Below, piece after piece: positions 1-10,448 of a stretch of 64,000 nt of DNA. The translations under genes and the position numbers were made by a program. Numbering within the stretch: position 1 is the first letter of the stretch; every line of letters begins with the position of its first letter. Origin of the DNA: Tyto alba (Eukaryota; Chordata; Aves; Strigiformes; Tytonidae); assembly GCF_018691265.1 (NCBI RefSeq), contig NW_024881313.1, positions 4,828,501 through 4,892,500 of the forward strand. Reading direction: 5' to 3'. The notes beneath the pieces are model-generated. The model did no database searches. It was not told the DNA's origin and saw only the letters and a list, made by a program, of their open reading frames with translations.

Positions 1-363
1 CAACTGGAATCGATTCGATTTTGACACACATGGCATCCATTTCTAAACGGGCACGTCACCTCTGAGTGCAAAATCCTTACCTCTTACCTTTCCAGGCACT
101 GCGGCTCCCCCTGCTACCGCTTTCGGCAGTCACGGGCGGGGACGGCACCCCTCCGTCCCCGGACTCGCCCACCCCCCGGCCCTCCCTCGCCCCTGTGCTG
201 CTGCACAGCAGCTGGCTGGAGATCGCCAGGTCGAGCTCACCCAAGCAGGACCACTGCAGAGCATCAACTCTGAGAAATAATCTTTTGTCCTTCCTTGGTG
301 GAAAATGTCTAGGTTAGAGGCAGTGTTCCATTGCCCATGGGTCTGAAAGGAGAATTTAAGGAG

Positions 364-394
<31 letters not shown>

Positions 395-2690
395 ACACAC
401 ACACAGAGAATTAAAGGCGGGGGGGGTTGACATGCCTACACCTTCACTAGGCCAACCGCGAGCAGTTGTAATATGGATGTAGTGATGGTTATAATAGTGT
501 TTCCGTTGGGGGTGTGGGGAGGGAGGGGGTAGGGGGAAGAAAGAGAACTAAACGAAATACTTAATTATTTACTTTTTAAAAAAAATCAGGTATAAATTCG
601 CCATATATCGTAAAGAAACAATCACTGAAAAAAAAAATAGCAAATTTTAATTAGCTCTCATTTTATTTATGACAACTGACTATGCGTTGCCATCTTTTCG
701 GAGACAAATCATATTTAAATACTAAAAATAAAATGGCAAAAAAAGTGTGAATTTCAACGTTTTAAAAGAAACAACTCCATAAAGGAAACTAACCTTCTGG
801 CTTCTGGCTCACAAACTTTCTTCAGGAAATACCTGTGGAGAACGACAGTTTAGCAAATACCACACAACACTTAATTGAAACTTGGAGTTGTGCAATGCAC
901 TAACATTGGATCATTAAAATAACTCGATCGCATGTTCAGTTAAAGGTGACTAGTGAGGAGTTTAAACAGAAGCCAAACAATGTAAATATGGTAATTTTGT
1001 TGTTGTCTACTTTAAATGTCACGAGCTCTACTTTGTCGCCCAGTCGACATATGCAAAGAATGGAGAGTTGTTCGGAGTTATTTTAAATATCTATAAATAT
1101 ATATATTTCCCTGCAGGAACCAAAGCGTGAAAAAAAATGCAATTTAAAAAAGAAAAGAGAAAAAAAAGGAAAATATTTAAAATTCTATATCAGTTTACAA
1201 AGGATACGGTATTCTATCGTTAAGGTAATTTGCTGTTGAGAATATCTGAATGTATATTTCATACAGGAACAGTGTTTTACAAGACTTGTAAATAATAAAA
1301 AAAGAACCCATGACCTATTTCATTCGAATGCCTTTTTTTTCCCCCCTGTTTCTTTTTTTGTTGTTGTTGTTGTTCCTTTGGGGCTAAAGGGTGTGGAATT
1401 TCTTTACATGTGCAACAAAGTGGTGATAAGAATGTTTTTTGATTAATAATTTTACCAAATGGATGTAATTTCTTTGACACGGTTCACGAAATGCAATATC
1501 TTTATATGACATCACTGTTTTCTATATGTATCATCTGTATGTATATACAGTTTTCTTTTAATATGCGAAAGTATTTGGTTGCATGTATACAGTGGAACAG
1601 CGCACAAGGAAAATAAAAAAATGGAAACTTTATATTTTTACTCTGGTGTTACGTTACTGCATGTTCTTTTATCCGGTGTAACTCTGGGACCCGAAATTCC
1701 TCATGACCTTGTTCAGTCATTTGGGGCGAATTATTCTTCTTTTGTGAACTTCGCCGCTAAATCTTCTACTCCGGAGTTAACAAGTGAACCCAAGCTTGTT
1801 CAGGCATCGTTTCATTGGGTCACAGGAAAAGGAAAATGAAGTATGTTCATAGCTCGCTATGTTAGGCCTTTTCCTTATCCTGCCAACGCTGGCAGGGCAA
1901 GGCCCTATGCTCGAGGGGTTGATGTGAAATTGCTGTTTGCTCTCTGCCACATGTGTCCAGGAGAAATGCTCAGGAAATGTTTGCGGTGTCGGTAGTGTTT
2001 GGGGCAGATTTTATAAACCTGGCACCAAAGGGAAGGTCCAAGCCAGACGATGGATGTGGCCAGAAGCGTGAGAGCCCTAAGAAAATTGTTGTCTTTGGGG
2101 GAAAAAAAAAAAAAAAAATCCGCATGGCGGTGTGGTGGAAATGGACTGTTTGAAATTGTCCTTGATCTCCAAGGCAGAGAGGGGGTGGACTGAGGCGGGC
2201 GGGGGGGTGAGGGGGAGGAGGGTTGGAGGAAACAAGTTAGGAGAGGGGGAAAAGAAAACCCCAAACCCCAAATAATAGCTGAGATAGGAATGTGCTTTGG
2301 GAAGAGTGTCAGAATCTTTAATGTTGACCCTAATCCTAATCAGGAGAAGAAAGTACATTCTGTTTTCGCATTGTTTACTGGCTTTGAACTTCTGTATTGC
2401 TTGGACATCACCCATAACCTTGAGGTGAAGGACTTACTGACTTTGGGCCTTTGTTGACAACTGCCACCCAGCCAGCCAACTTCTACCCAAAGGAAATGTT
2501 AAAAAGCGAGGGAGGGAAAAGGGGACTCTGTTTGTTTGTTTGTTTGTCTAGTATGCAAGGGGGAATGCCAGGTGAAAGGAGATGGACAGATGGGCGGGCG
2601 GAGGGAGAGGGACAGAGGGACGGATGAAGAGCTGAATGGCAATGAAAGTTAAGCCAGCAAGCTTCCTTTCCTGGTTAAAAATTAACTGGC
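1..2690. other. HOXA11-side spacer, possibly including HOXA11 3' UTR
   Basis: No HOXA11 homeobox or other recognisable coding exon is present. From about 540 to 1660 the sequence is AT-rich, with several AATAAA hexamers (727-732, 1294-1299, 1612-1617), which would suit the end of a HOXA11 transcript, but no stop codon is in the window to anchor this. A short GC-richer stretch at 80-300 is unexplained. A dinucleotide repeat sits at 366-404. An imperfect DR5-like pair (TGTTCA, 5 nt, AGGTGA) lies at 933-949; its first half-site departs from RGKTCA at position 1, so I give it little weight. Confidence 0.4.
366..404. repeat. (TG)n followed by (AC)n microsatellite
   Basis: About 14 TG units run directly into an ACACACACA stretch, so the two halves are complementary and could fold on each other. 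It is probably polymorphic. Confidence 0.9.
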
Positions 2691-2830
2691 ATTCACAGCC
2701 AATCCCAGAGACAGTTAAACCGTGGAGTTCCTCTGGTCGGGGTTTTGATTTCCTAGCCCAATAAAATCGCATCCTCTGTGTTGCTGTGACAATGTGGCCA
2801 TAAAGCGTCCGCGACTCGTCCGCCCTGTCC
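2690..2830 (+). promoter_or_regulatory. HOXA10: Candidate distal HOXA10 promoter
   Basis: Two CCAAT boxes (2699-2703 and 2758-2762) and a CDX-like CCATAAA (2798-2804) precede a GC-rich stretch that ends in a strong splice donor at 3261. In mammals a HOXA10 transcript starts several kb upstream of the main first exon, and the position here (6.6 kb upstream of the main ATG) fits that. The transcription start itself is inferred, not seen. Confidence 0.5.
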
Positions 2831-2916
2831 TGTATGAAATGCATCGCCAGAAAGGCAGCGGAGGTTTCTCTACCGGGAGGGGAACTGCCGCTGCCCTCCT
2901 CCGCCGCCGCCGTCCG

Positions 2917-2976
2917 TCCGTCCGTCTGTCTGTCCGCCTGCAGGCCGGCGGGCAGGCGGACAGACAGACGGACGGA
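2917..2976. repeat. 25-bp perfect inverted repeat with 10-nt loop
   Basis: The left arm 2917-2941 (begins TCCGTCCGTCTG) is the exact reverse complement of the right arm 2952-2976 (ends CAGACGGACGGA). The spacer 2942-2951 is AGGCCGGCGG. Both arms are (TCCG/TCTG)-type tetranucleotide repeats. It lies in the presumed 5' UTR of the distal HOXA10 exon. Confidence 0.9.
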
Positions 2977-3005
2977 GGGCGGCGGTTTGGGGGCTGCTTT
3001 GCCAC

Positions 3006-3017
3006 AAGATGGCGATC
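3006..3017 (+). promoter_or_regulatory. YY1-type motif (AAGATGGCGATC)
   Basis: AAGATGGCG matches the YY1 core, and the surrounding AAGAT-GGCG-ATCTT is an inverted repeat. It lies 245 bp upstream of the short-isoform ATG, inside the candidate distal HOXA10 exon. YY1-type elements have been linked to Polycomb regulation of Hox clusters; binding here is inference. Confidence 0.4.
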
Positions 3018-3068
3018 TTCAGATCAATGTCAAAGCCGCCCGGGGAGAGGGGAGCAGCCCTGCAACAC

Positions 3069-3075
<7 letters not shown>

Positions 3076-3097
<22 letters not shown>
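3076..3097. repeat. Poly(A) tract in distal HOXA10 exon
   Basis: A run of roughly 28-30 A bases around 3070-3097 follows GCAACAC. No target-site duplication or SINE body is recognisable next to it, so it looks like simple homopolymer expansion. Confidence 0.8.
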
Positions 3098-3099
<2 letters not shown>

Positions 3100-3250
3100 C
3101 TCTTGGCCTTTGTTCATTTTGCATCCCTGGAGCCACACGGGTAATTATTGCACTTACCGGGCTCCGCGTTGCAAAAAGCCGCTCGGGATGCCGGGGTGGG
3201 GAAGCCGCTGGGGCTTCTCGGTGGAGTGAAAGTTTCCTAAAAATTAGGAA

Positions 3251-3260
3251 ATGCGCGAAG
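3251..3260 (+). CDS. HOXA10: HOXA10 short isoform, distal coding exon (MRE + split Gly)
   Basis: This 10-nt coding piece reads ATG CGC GAA G and is followed directly by the strong donor GTAAGT at 3261. The single leftover G joins the GC at the start of the homeobox exon (11755) to make a glycine codon. The result is a protein beginning [14 protein letters not shown], then the full homeodomain: 10 + 275 nt = 95 codons, 94 aa. The mammalian short HOXA10 isoform, as I recall it, begins MCQG before [10 protein letters not shown] and has the same length, so phase, length and position all agree. The product keeps the DNA-binding and PBX-contact parts but lacks the long N-terminal region. Upstream ATGs lie in the same exon (for example 3009). 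Transcript evidence is needed for the 5' limit and use. Confidence 0.75.
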
Positions 3261-4196
3261 GTAAGTGTTTTATACATCTAGCCCGCGTGGAGAAGGGCGA
3301 GGAGCGTGCGGTGCTCGGAGTGGTACCTAGCGAGGTGGGGTGGCCCCTGCCCCCGGCCACTGAGCCCCGCCACGAAGAACCCTGGGGGGGTGGGGGTGTG
3401 GGAAGCGATGCAAAAAGTTGGTGGTTGCGATGTGAAATAATATAGAAGGGACTTTCTAAGTTGCAGTTGACCTTTTATTTTCTCTTCGTTAAGTTTTGGC
3501 CAGCCACGTGGAAAATCCACGTTATCTGGAAATATTTTTTCAGAGTAACTTGTAGCTTTCTTCCAGTTATAAAAAAAATTGTAGCACTGGAAATATTATG
3601 AAACTTGACATTTATGTGTGGAACAGTAGGTGTCTTCAATCAAATAGATCTATGGCAACACAGACTGCAAATGACAGACAATTCTGACGATCTTATTGGA
3701 CTTGAACTGTAGTTTAGTTAGGGTCGTTTGGTAACTTTAAAGGGTAGTCTGCTTCCTTGCAGCTGGACACAGATTGTGGTAAATAAGTTTTGACACACTT
3801 ATGCTAAAAAATATTCCTGTGATTGCATATTAAGTCAATGTTCGTGCAAGACCAGATTTGAGTCTCTTCCTCTGTCTCTCACACACATCTATCTGCCTCT
3901 TTATGTATCTATCTTTCTAAACCAGCACATGTGCTGTAAACAAACAATAGTCACACATTCTCATGTGCTCAGGGCTACTCTGGGTTGTAGCTTTGAAACT
4001 CTATCCTCGCTACGAGTATCCCTAACTCCAGGTTACTTTTCTCGCCCATAAAAGTTTCACATGTTTTTGTTATGTCTCCATTTGAGAAGGGCGGGAGGAA
4101 AGGTGGTATTCTATGGGGTGAATATTGGTTGAGCTACATATTTTAATCCGTATGTTTCTTAGGAGAGCATATACAGTTTGAAAATATCTGCCCGGG

Positions 4197-4240
<44 letters not shown>
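4197..4240. repeat. Poly(A) tract, 44 bases
   Basis: An uninterrupted A run after CCCGGG, with no retrotransposon body or duplicated flanks recognised. Length is likely to vary between individuals and to be error-prone in assembly. Confidence 0.95.
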
Positions 4241-4245
<5 letters not shown>

Positions 4246-4662
4246 ATTTTGTCCTTGTTCTTGTATGTAAAGTAGTGCAACTTGCCTGGAGTAATTTTTA
4301 AGAAAGCGCCCTTTAAAATTGTGCGTCCAGGGAACTGTTGCAAGTGCAGTTAAAAGCACATGCTCGGTCGGCAAAGAGCAGTTTTTAGATGACTATCGGA
4401 ACCTATCGATTTCATCAAAGATGCTCCATTAAAAGCTCGGGGATGTTGATCTCTTTTGACCTCCCCTCGGCAACGTCAGGACATGAGAAGCTACGTCTCG
4501 GGAAGGAGTAGGGCCATTTGAGGGTCCCTTTGCAACATTTCATTTTACACCAGTCAAGTTAAACTCAGCATATTTGATCAAATATTTATTTTTCCCCTTG
4601 TTGTTTCCCTGCCCCATTCAATACTCGGCTGAATAAATCAAAGGGACCCCAGCAGCAGTTAA

Positions 4663-4677
4663 AGCGCCCTCTGGTTA
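4663..4677 (-). promoter_or_regulatory. CTCF-like motif in HOXA11-HOXA10 spacer
   Basis: On the minus strand this reads TAACCAGAGGGCGCT, matching the AGRKGGCRS core of the CTCF consensus with mismatches only upstream of the core. Mammalian HOXA clusters have a CTCF site near HOXA10/HOXA11, so the position is plausible. No alignment or binding data were used. Confidence 0.45.
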
Positions 4678-4915
4678 CGAATTGTTTACTGACGGCCGCG
4701 GTCATAGGATAATATTTTAAAAAAACAAGCTTGTTTCTTACAATAACTGTTTATTATTTCACATGATTTGGGTTTGCATGTTTTGGAGGGAAGAGGCGAA
4801 GCCAACTCAGTGTCTACACTGTGTTTAATTAATCGTGTACTCAACTTCAGCTCACATACCACATCCAAACCCCTGGGAGGCTTTTTCATAAGCTCTTTGG
4901 GTTTGTGTTTTGTTG

Positions 4916-4946
<31 letters not shown>

Positions 4947-7559
4947 CACAATCTTTTCATTAAATGCTCTGAAATCGAAACTTCAGGCCAACGTGTGTGT
5001 CTGAGAGCCAAGCTATACCGCAAGCAAAAACGCTATTTGTATATGCGTTCAGATCTTATTTAAAGGCAAGACAGCTAAAAAAAAAAAAGGGAAGGGATAC
5101 AGTTTCAAATGTTTAATACAGCTGTGCGGCCCGTCTTTCGCAACAGAAGGGGTACACTTAAAAGACGGAATTGGGTATTTAAGATTTTCCCGATACATAC
5201 ATAACCCGATACCGTTGTTGCTTCTGCACGGTGTTTGGGGCTCTCCGGACAATAGAAAGCTCCGTTGTTCTCGCCAGTGCCGGAGGAATGGCGAGGAGAT
5301 AAAGCCTTAATGAATTGGTTTGGGTGTATTTTGTCCTGCCGCAGACTAGAATTCGGAGCTCGTCAGAATTACTTGCAAAATATGTTCCTAATCCAAATGA
5401 GTAAACCGATACACACATACTATAAAGCATAGTTAGGAGAACAAGCCTCCGGATGGCTGGAATAAAATTAAATCTCAGCCTAATTTTTAACAGGGTAATC
5501 CGCCAAAACAAGCCGACCTCCCCCCCTCCATAGCCACCACTAGAAAGAATTTCTAGTAAAGATAAAATTAGTGGGGCCGTCATTTGTCACCTAACTTGGC
5601 ACAGACGAAGTTCCTAAACCTCCTGTTTGAAATCCGCCTTCTTTGGAGCAAATCCAGAATACATATATATATATTCAAAAAAAAAAAAAAAAAAAAGGGG
5701 AGAGAAATCTGGCACACACCCATGTTCCTGACAACTGACAGTTCCATTATTAAATAACTATACCCTGATTACATTAATTTTTGGAGCTGCATAAAATGTA
5801 ATCCACGGCTGTATGCTCAGATAGGCGGCGCATGCACTCCTGCAACGGACTGCAAGGCCATTTGCGTTTTCACAAATTGCAGCTTGCCCGTGTCTACAAA
5901 TAAAAACATATTTTAATTAGCTCGCAAAATGCGTCTCTGGATTAACAGTGCTGATCTTTTGGGTTATACGGGCCAATAATAAAAAGATAAATCACGGTTT
6001 AACACGATACATTTTGAGATTTCCAGTCAGAGTTTGCTCAGGATGAGCTGTCGTTTTTATTTATTCCCTTTTTGTTTTTAATTTTAGTCCAACCAATAAA
6101 ACGGCTTAACGACGCTATTAATGCATCTATTATATTTTTCTTAGATCAATAAAGTTTTATTTTGATAGTGTTGTCTATGTATGCCGTGAATTTAGATTCT
6201 CCGTGAAGGAGCCTACCTTCTCGCCGGTTTTAATATTTATCAGAATTTTATTTGCTCCGTTTTATAGACCCTCGGATAGCTTTACTTACAGAAGTAGAAT
6301 TAAAAAAAAAGGTATTTCTCGTCCCCTGGCGTCCACAATATTCTTTAAAATTTCTTTTAAATAGGGGTTAAGCTCCAAGGGACACGTTGTTAAGCGCTGG
6401 AAATGCAGTAGCTGCACCCAGCGCATGCCAAATTAGCCCAGTTTAGTCAAAATTGACCATTATCTTTTATAGTTACGAATCAAGTGAACATTATTAGTTT
6501 TACTCCACTGGGTTTGATGATGCTAGTTACTATTTGCCTTGGCCTTGTTAGCGATTAAAGAAAGCGGAGATAATGCAACGCCGAGCGGAGTTCATGATCT
6601 AGACGGAGCCGGTGCCTTGACCATCAAACCGGCTCCGTTCACCGCGATCGTCGCGACAACACACGGCCTCGCCGACGGCAGCTCCCGTAGGACCTGACAC
6701 GGGGGGCGAACCCCAGCCCTCCGCCACAAAACCTAGGAGGGGAGGCTAAAGGAAACCTAAAACCTTCCAAATTGTCCCTGGCCTCCGTGTCTTTTGTCTG
6801 ATTTCCCTGCATTAGCTTGCAGAGAAGGTGAAGAAGCCAACTCGTGTTTCTTCCGACGGATTTCGAGTCGTTTTATTCTGGCTGGCGAGGACTGCAATGT
6901 ACTTTTACAGGCCTTTCCCCCCCTTTAATCCATTTTTAAAAAGGGATCTGCTTATTTTAAAAACAGCTTTGGAAGGATTTCAAGTGTTGCTCCTCGGTTC
7001 CGTATGGCTTTTAGGTTTGCAATCCATTTCTATTTAATTTGGCAAATGCAAAATAAACATACCGCAAGAGCGGACTTCCCCGGAGTAATTTTTATACCTG
7101 ACTTGTGTAGAGAAATGTATTTGGAAGGCGACGTTGGGGCTCACGTTTCATTTTATTTAGATCTGTATTTATAACGTTAAGCCTATTGATAATAGCCTTC
7201 CTGTATACCAGCCAATAAACCGGTGCCTTATATGGTATTAATTTTGTTAGCAGTGATACGGCCCTCATAGGAATCTGATAAGGGTTTGTCCATCGCACAT
7301 TAACACATCGCAGGGTTAGTCGAGTTGGGGGAACACAAACAATATTACAGGAGGAAATGCGGGGGAAAAAAAACAAAAACAAAAACAAAAACAAAACCAA
7401 AAACAAACCCAAAACCTTCTGAAGGGTTTCTATAGGCTGTGGGATCTGCCCCTGTCACCACATCCCACGGGCCGGTCAGAAGGAAGCCGCGCTGTGATGC
7501 TCGCCCCGCCACACTGGCAAAATCAAACGCCTGTTTCCATAAAGGTTTTATGGGTATTG

Positions 7560-8160
7560 CAAAGTTGTTGCAGCCTCTGCCCGCCCGGCGCTTCCAGCGG
7601 GCGCGGAGGGAGGCTGGGGCGGGCCCGCGGGAACCGACACTTGCCTCCCTCCGCAAGGAGGGACTCCTCCGGGGGAATGTCACGCTGTGGCAAAAAAGCA
7701 TTTCCCCGTGGCAGGCAAACGCTGCGGGGCGAGGCCACGTGGGGCTTGACAGATCCGTGGGGCGGAGGGGGTAAAGGGGGGGGGGGGGGGGGGGAAGGAA
7801 GGGCCGCCCCAGCCCCTTCCCCGCGGAGCTCCCCGGGACGGCTTGAACGCCAAGGGTAGGCGCCGGGGGGGGCTGCGGGAGGATGCGGGGCGCGGGGGGC
7901 TGCGGAGCGCCGGTCCCGCCCCGCCCGGCGGGCAGCGGCCCCGCCGCCAGCGCCCTCCCGGGCACGGCAACCGGGTGCCAGGCAGCGGCTCTCGGCGGGG
8001 CCGGCGCTGACGCCCGGCCGGCAGCTTCTCTCCCCCCGCCAGCCCGGCTGGAAGCGGAGCCCGGCCGGGCAGCGTGCGGGGGAGAGGAGCGAGCCCGGCT
8101 CGGCGGGGGTGGGCAGCGAGCGTCGGGCAGCCCCAGGCTCCCCTCGGACTAAAGAGCCCT
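7560..8160. other. CpG island upstream of HOXA10
   Basis: Very GC-rich sequence with frequent CpG, including a run of about 16 G around 7777-7792. Long open frames cross it on both strands (for example 7523-8230 on minus), but these are Pro/Arg/Gly/Ala-rich artefacts of base composition. It ends about 1.3 kb before the main HOXA10 ATG and may mark another start region. Confidence 0.6.
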
Positions 8161-9090
8161 TAGTTCCGCGGGCCGGGCAGAGAGGCGACTTCGAAATGGC
8201 AGAAGCGAGAGATGATGGAAGTGAAAGCAAGCCATCATTAAGCGATTCATTAGAAAATCTATCTGTCTCTCTGTCTGCGTCCCTGTCTGTCTGCTATCTG
8301 TCTGCTACCTCCGCCACAATTACATATTGACTGGACAGGGCTGTCTAGTATCTCAGAACTCATCTACTTACTCTTCTTTCTATTATTTAGTACATTGCTT
8401 GTGAAGGAGACGGTGCTTTTGAAGAGACGAAAAGTGAATGACCCAAATGGGGGCCGGGGGGGGGAAAGGGGGATAGAGATAAAAATGATCGCCCAAATAT
8501 AAACACACCAATAAACAGGGTGCGCAGCACCCTGCGAGGATCCATTTGAACTGCTCGCGTCTGGATTCTTTCTGTGGCATATGTCTGGCTTTATATTTTA
8601 AATGGTAATCAGACCTCGGGAAGAATCCAGCGTTAACTAAAGCATTAGGAGCTGCAACCGCACAATCAATCCTCCCAGAGTGGTACTGCATTGCTCCCTA
8701 TGAGATTCTTCAGCGCAGCAGCGAGCATTTTATCTCCAGGAAATTTAAGCCCAGTCTGGCGTCGTGGCGGTGATGTTAGGCTGGAAGCAGCCCCCTTGCT
8801 CGGTAGTTTAACGCGAGAGGCACCAGGCCCCTTTACGGTTTCCAATGATCCGTGATAAACAATAACACGTCTTTTATTTCTTAAAAAACGAGACAATCAA
8901 ATAAAATGAGCAGAGCCCGAGCATAAAACACCGGGCGAGCCGTGGCTTTATTAATTTCGTGCGACACATAGGCTGTGCAGGGAGGTGAGCAGGCATTGCT
9001 GCCGGAAAGCCCAACCGCGGGGAGAGAGGAGCGATAGTAAAAGCTTCATCTGGACATCGCTTCAGCCTAGGTATAATAAACATCAGGACC

Positions 9091-9430
9091 GCCGGGCTAT
9101 TTTATAGCGGTGCGTGTGATAAGAGGGGAGCAAAACTTGGAGCCAGTACTAGCAAAGCCCGCTCCTTCCCCTTCCCGGGAGCGCGGCTCCCGCCCAGGCG
9201 CAGGCACTCGCCCATGTGGGCGAAGCGTGCGCGCCTGTGTGTATGGAAATCCATATTACACATTAATATACATCTATCTCCCAAATTCAGAGGTCGACCT
9301 GAGAGCAGCTCGGTGCATACGAAACCAGACGGGGAGGGGTTGCTGGGGAGGCCCGGGCTTCCATTGGCTGCAAGCGTCTGCCGTGGTGCGGGGGTATCTC
9401 TAATCATATTCAGCATGTTTTGCACAAGAA
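9091..9430 (+). promoter_or_regulatory. HOXA10: HOXA10 proximal promoter and 5' UTR
   Basis: The 340 bp before the main ATG contain an AT-rich element (TTTTATAG, near 9100-9107), an inverted CCAAT box (ATTGG at 9363-9367, about 65 bp before the ATG), and TAAT-containing AT-rich sequence at 9237-9290 that includes the inverted repeat TATGGA..TCCATA. The start site cannot be fixed from sequence alone. Confidence 0.5.
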
Positions 9431-9933
9431 ATGTCAGCCAGGAAGGGCTATCTGCTCCCTTCGCCAAATTATTCCACAACAATGTCATGCTCCGAGAGCC
9501 CGGCTGCAAACTCTTTTTTGGTAGACTCCTTGATCAGCTCGGGCAGAGGGGAAGCGGCGGGAGCAGGAGGCGGAGGCGGAGGCGGAGGCGGCTACTATCC
9601 CAACAGTGGTATCTACCTGCCACAAGCGTCCGATCTGTCCTACGGGCTGCAAAGCTGCGGACTTTTCCCCGTTTTGAGCAAACGCAATGAAGGTACTTCT
9701 CAAAGCATGGTCCCCAGCTCGCACCCTTACGTGTCAGGGATGGAAGTGTGGCTAGACCCCCCCCGGTCCTGTCGCATGGAAGAGCCGGAGAGCCAGCAGG
9801 CCACCTCGTGCTCCTTCGCTCCCAGCATTAAGGAGGAGAGCTCCTACTGCCTCTATGACTCAGAGAAATGCCCCAAGGGCTCGGCCGCCGCAGAGCTCGC
9901 TCCCTTCCCCCGCTTGAGCGCCGAGGTCAGCCC

Positions 9934-9987
<54 letters not shown>

Positions 9988-10286
9988 GGTCCCCGTCCCG
10001 GGCTACTTCCGCCTCTCCCAGGCGTACGGCACCTCCAAGAGCTACGGAGCGGGGCCGGCCGGGGCTGCCCCCTTCCCTCCGCAGCCCCCCGGCCGCTTCC
10101 AGACGCCTCCATCTTTGCCTCCCGTCCCGGACGCGGGGAGGAAGGAGGACGAGGAGCGCTCCCCCAGCCCCTTGGCGTGCGTCTCCCAGAGGGAGGACGA
10201 GACTCAGGCTTCATCTTCCACCGCAGAGGAGCTCTCTCCAGCTCCGTCAGAGAGCAGCAAAGCCTCTCCCGAGAAAGAGCCCGTAG
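9431..10286 (+). CDS. HOXA10: HOXA10 exon 1 (N-terminal region)
   Basis: Exon 1 encodes residues 1-285 plus the first base of codon 286 of a 376-aa HOXA10, the Abd-B-class transcription factor of posterior trunk, proximal limb and reproductive tract. The start MSARKGYLLPSPNY matches the mammalian long isoform; a second in-frame Met opens MSCSESPAANSF at 9482 and could also be used. Conserved blocks are GYLLPSPNY, SFLVDSLISSGRGE, GLQSCGLFP, SCSFAPSIKEESSYCLYDS, VPVPGYFRLSQAYGT and EELSPAPSESSKASPEK. The exon ends CCC GTA G before the donor GTAAGC at 10287. A 17-glycine tract (residues 170-186, 9938-9988, nearly all GGC) sits where I recall no such tract in human HOXA10. The intron 10287-11754 is 1468 bp and contains two A-rich tracts near its start. 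Confidence 0.95.
9938..9988 (+). repeat. HOXA10: (GGC)n tract encoding 17 glycines
   Basis: Sixteen GGC codons and one GGG code for residues 170-186 of HOXA10. The tract is in frame and flanked by well-conserved blocks, so it is a length polymorphism candidate rather than a frameshift. Confidence 0.9.
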
Positions 10287-10434
10287 GTAAGCGAATTATG
10301 ATGGTGATGATTAAAAAAAAAAAAAAAGGGGGAAAAAAAAAAAAAAAAAAAGCGGTTGAGGATCATAGTGGCATCGCGATGCAAAAGGAGGATCCCAGCT
10401 GCCCCGCGGGGCTGCCAAGAAGAGCTGCTCAGAT

Positions 10435-10448
10435 TGACCTTCTGAACT
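10435..10448 (-). promoter_or_regulatory. DR2 retinoid element candidate in HOXA10 intron
   Basis: The minus strand reads AGTTCA-GA-AGGTCA: two perfect RGKTCA half-sites as a direct repeat spaced by 2, a classical RAR/RXR geometry. It lies 149 bp into the HOXA10 intron. Function is inferred from the motif alone. Confidence 0.5.

Larger units (their letters stand above)
3261..9090. other. HOXA10 distal intron / HOXA11-HOXA10 spacer
   Basis: This is the first part of the intron joining 3260 to 11755 in the short transcript. No protein gene is credible. A CTCF-like motif lies at 4663-4677 and a 44-A run at 4197-4240. From about 5740 to 6560 there is unique, low-repeat, AT-leaning sequence rich in TAAT/ATTA cores, which looks like conserved noncoding DNA but cannot be confirmed without alignment. 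A CpG island spans about 7560-8160. A CTGT-rich stretch lies at 8260-8315. From 8500 to 9090 the sequence is again unique and TAAT-rich. Confidence 0.6.

Noticed and set aside
1..320. Possible HOXA11 exon or antisense HOXA11-AS
   Set aside because: No homeodomain or recognisable HOXA11 tail; too little sequence to the left to test.
4197..4240. Poly(A) runs as SINE or processed-pseudogene tails
   Set aside because: No retroposed body or target-site duplication at this or the other long A-runs (18437, 62947); plain homopolymer expansion is simpler.
7523..8230. 235-codon minus-strand open frame
   Set aside because: Pro/Arg/Ala/Gly-rich and matched by equally long frames on the other strand; a by-product of a CpG island without stop codons.
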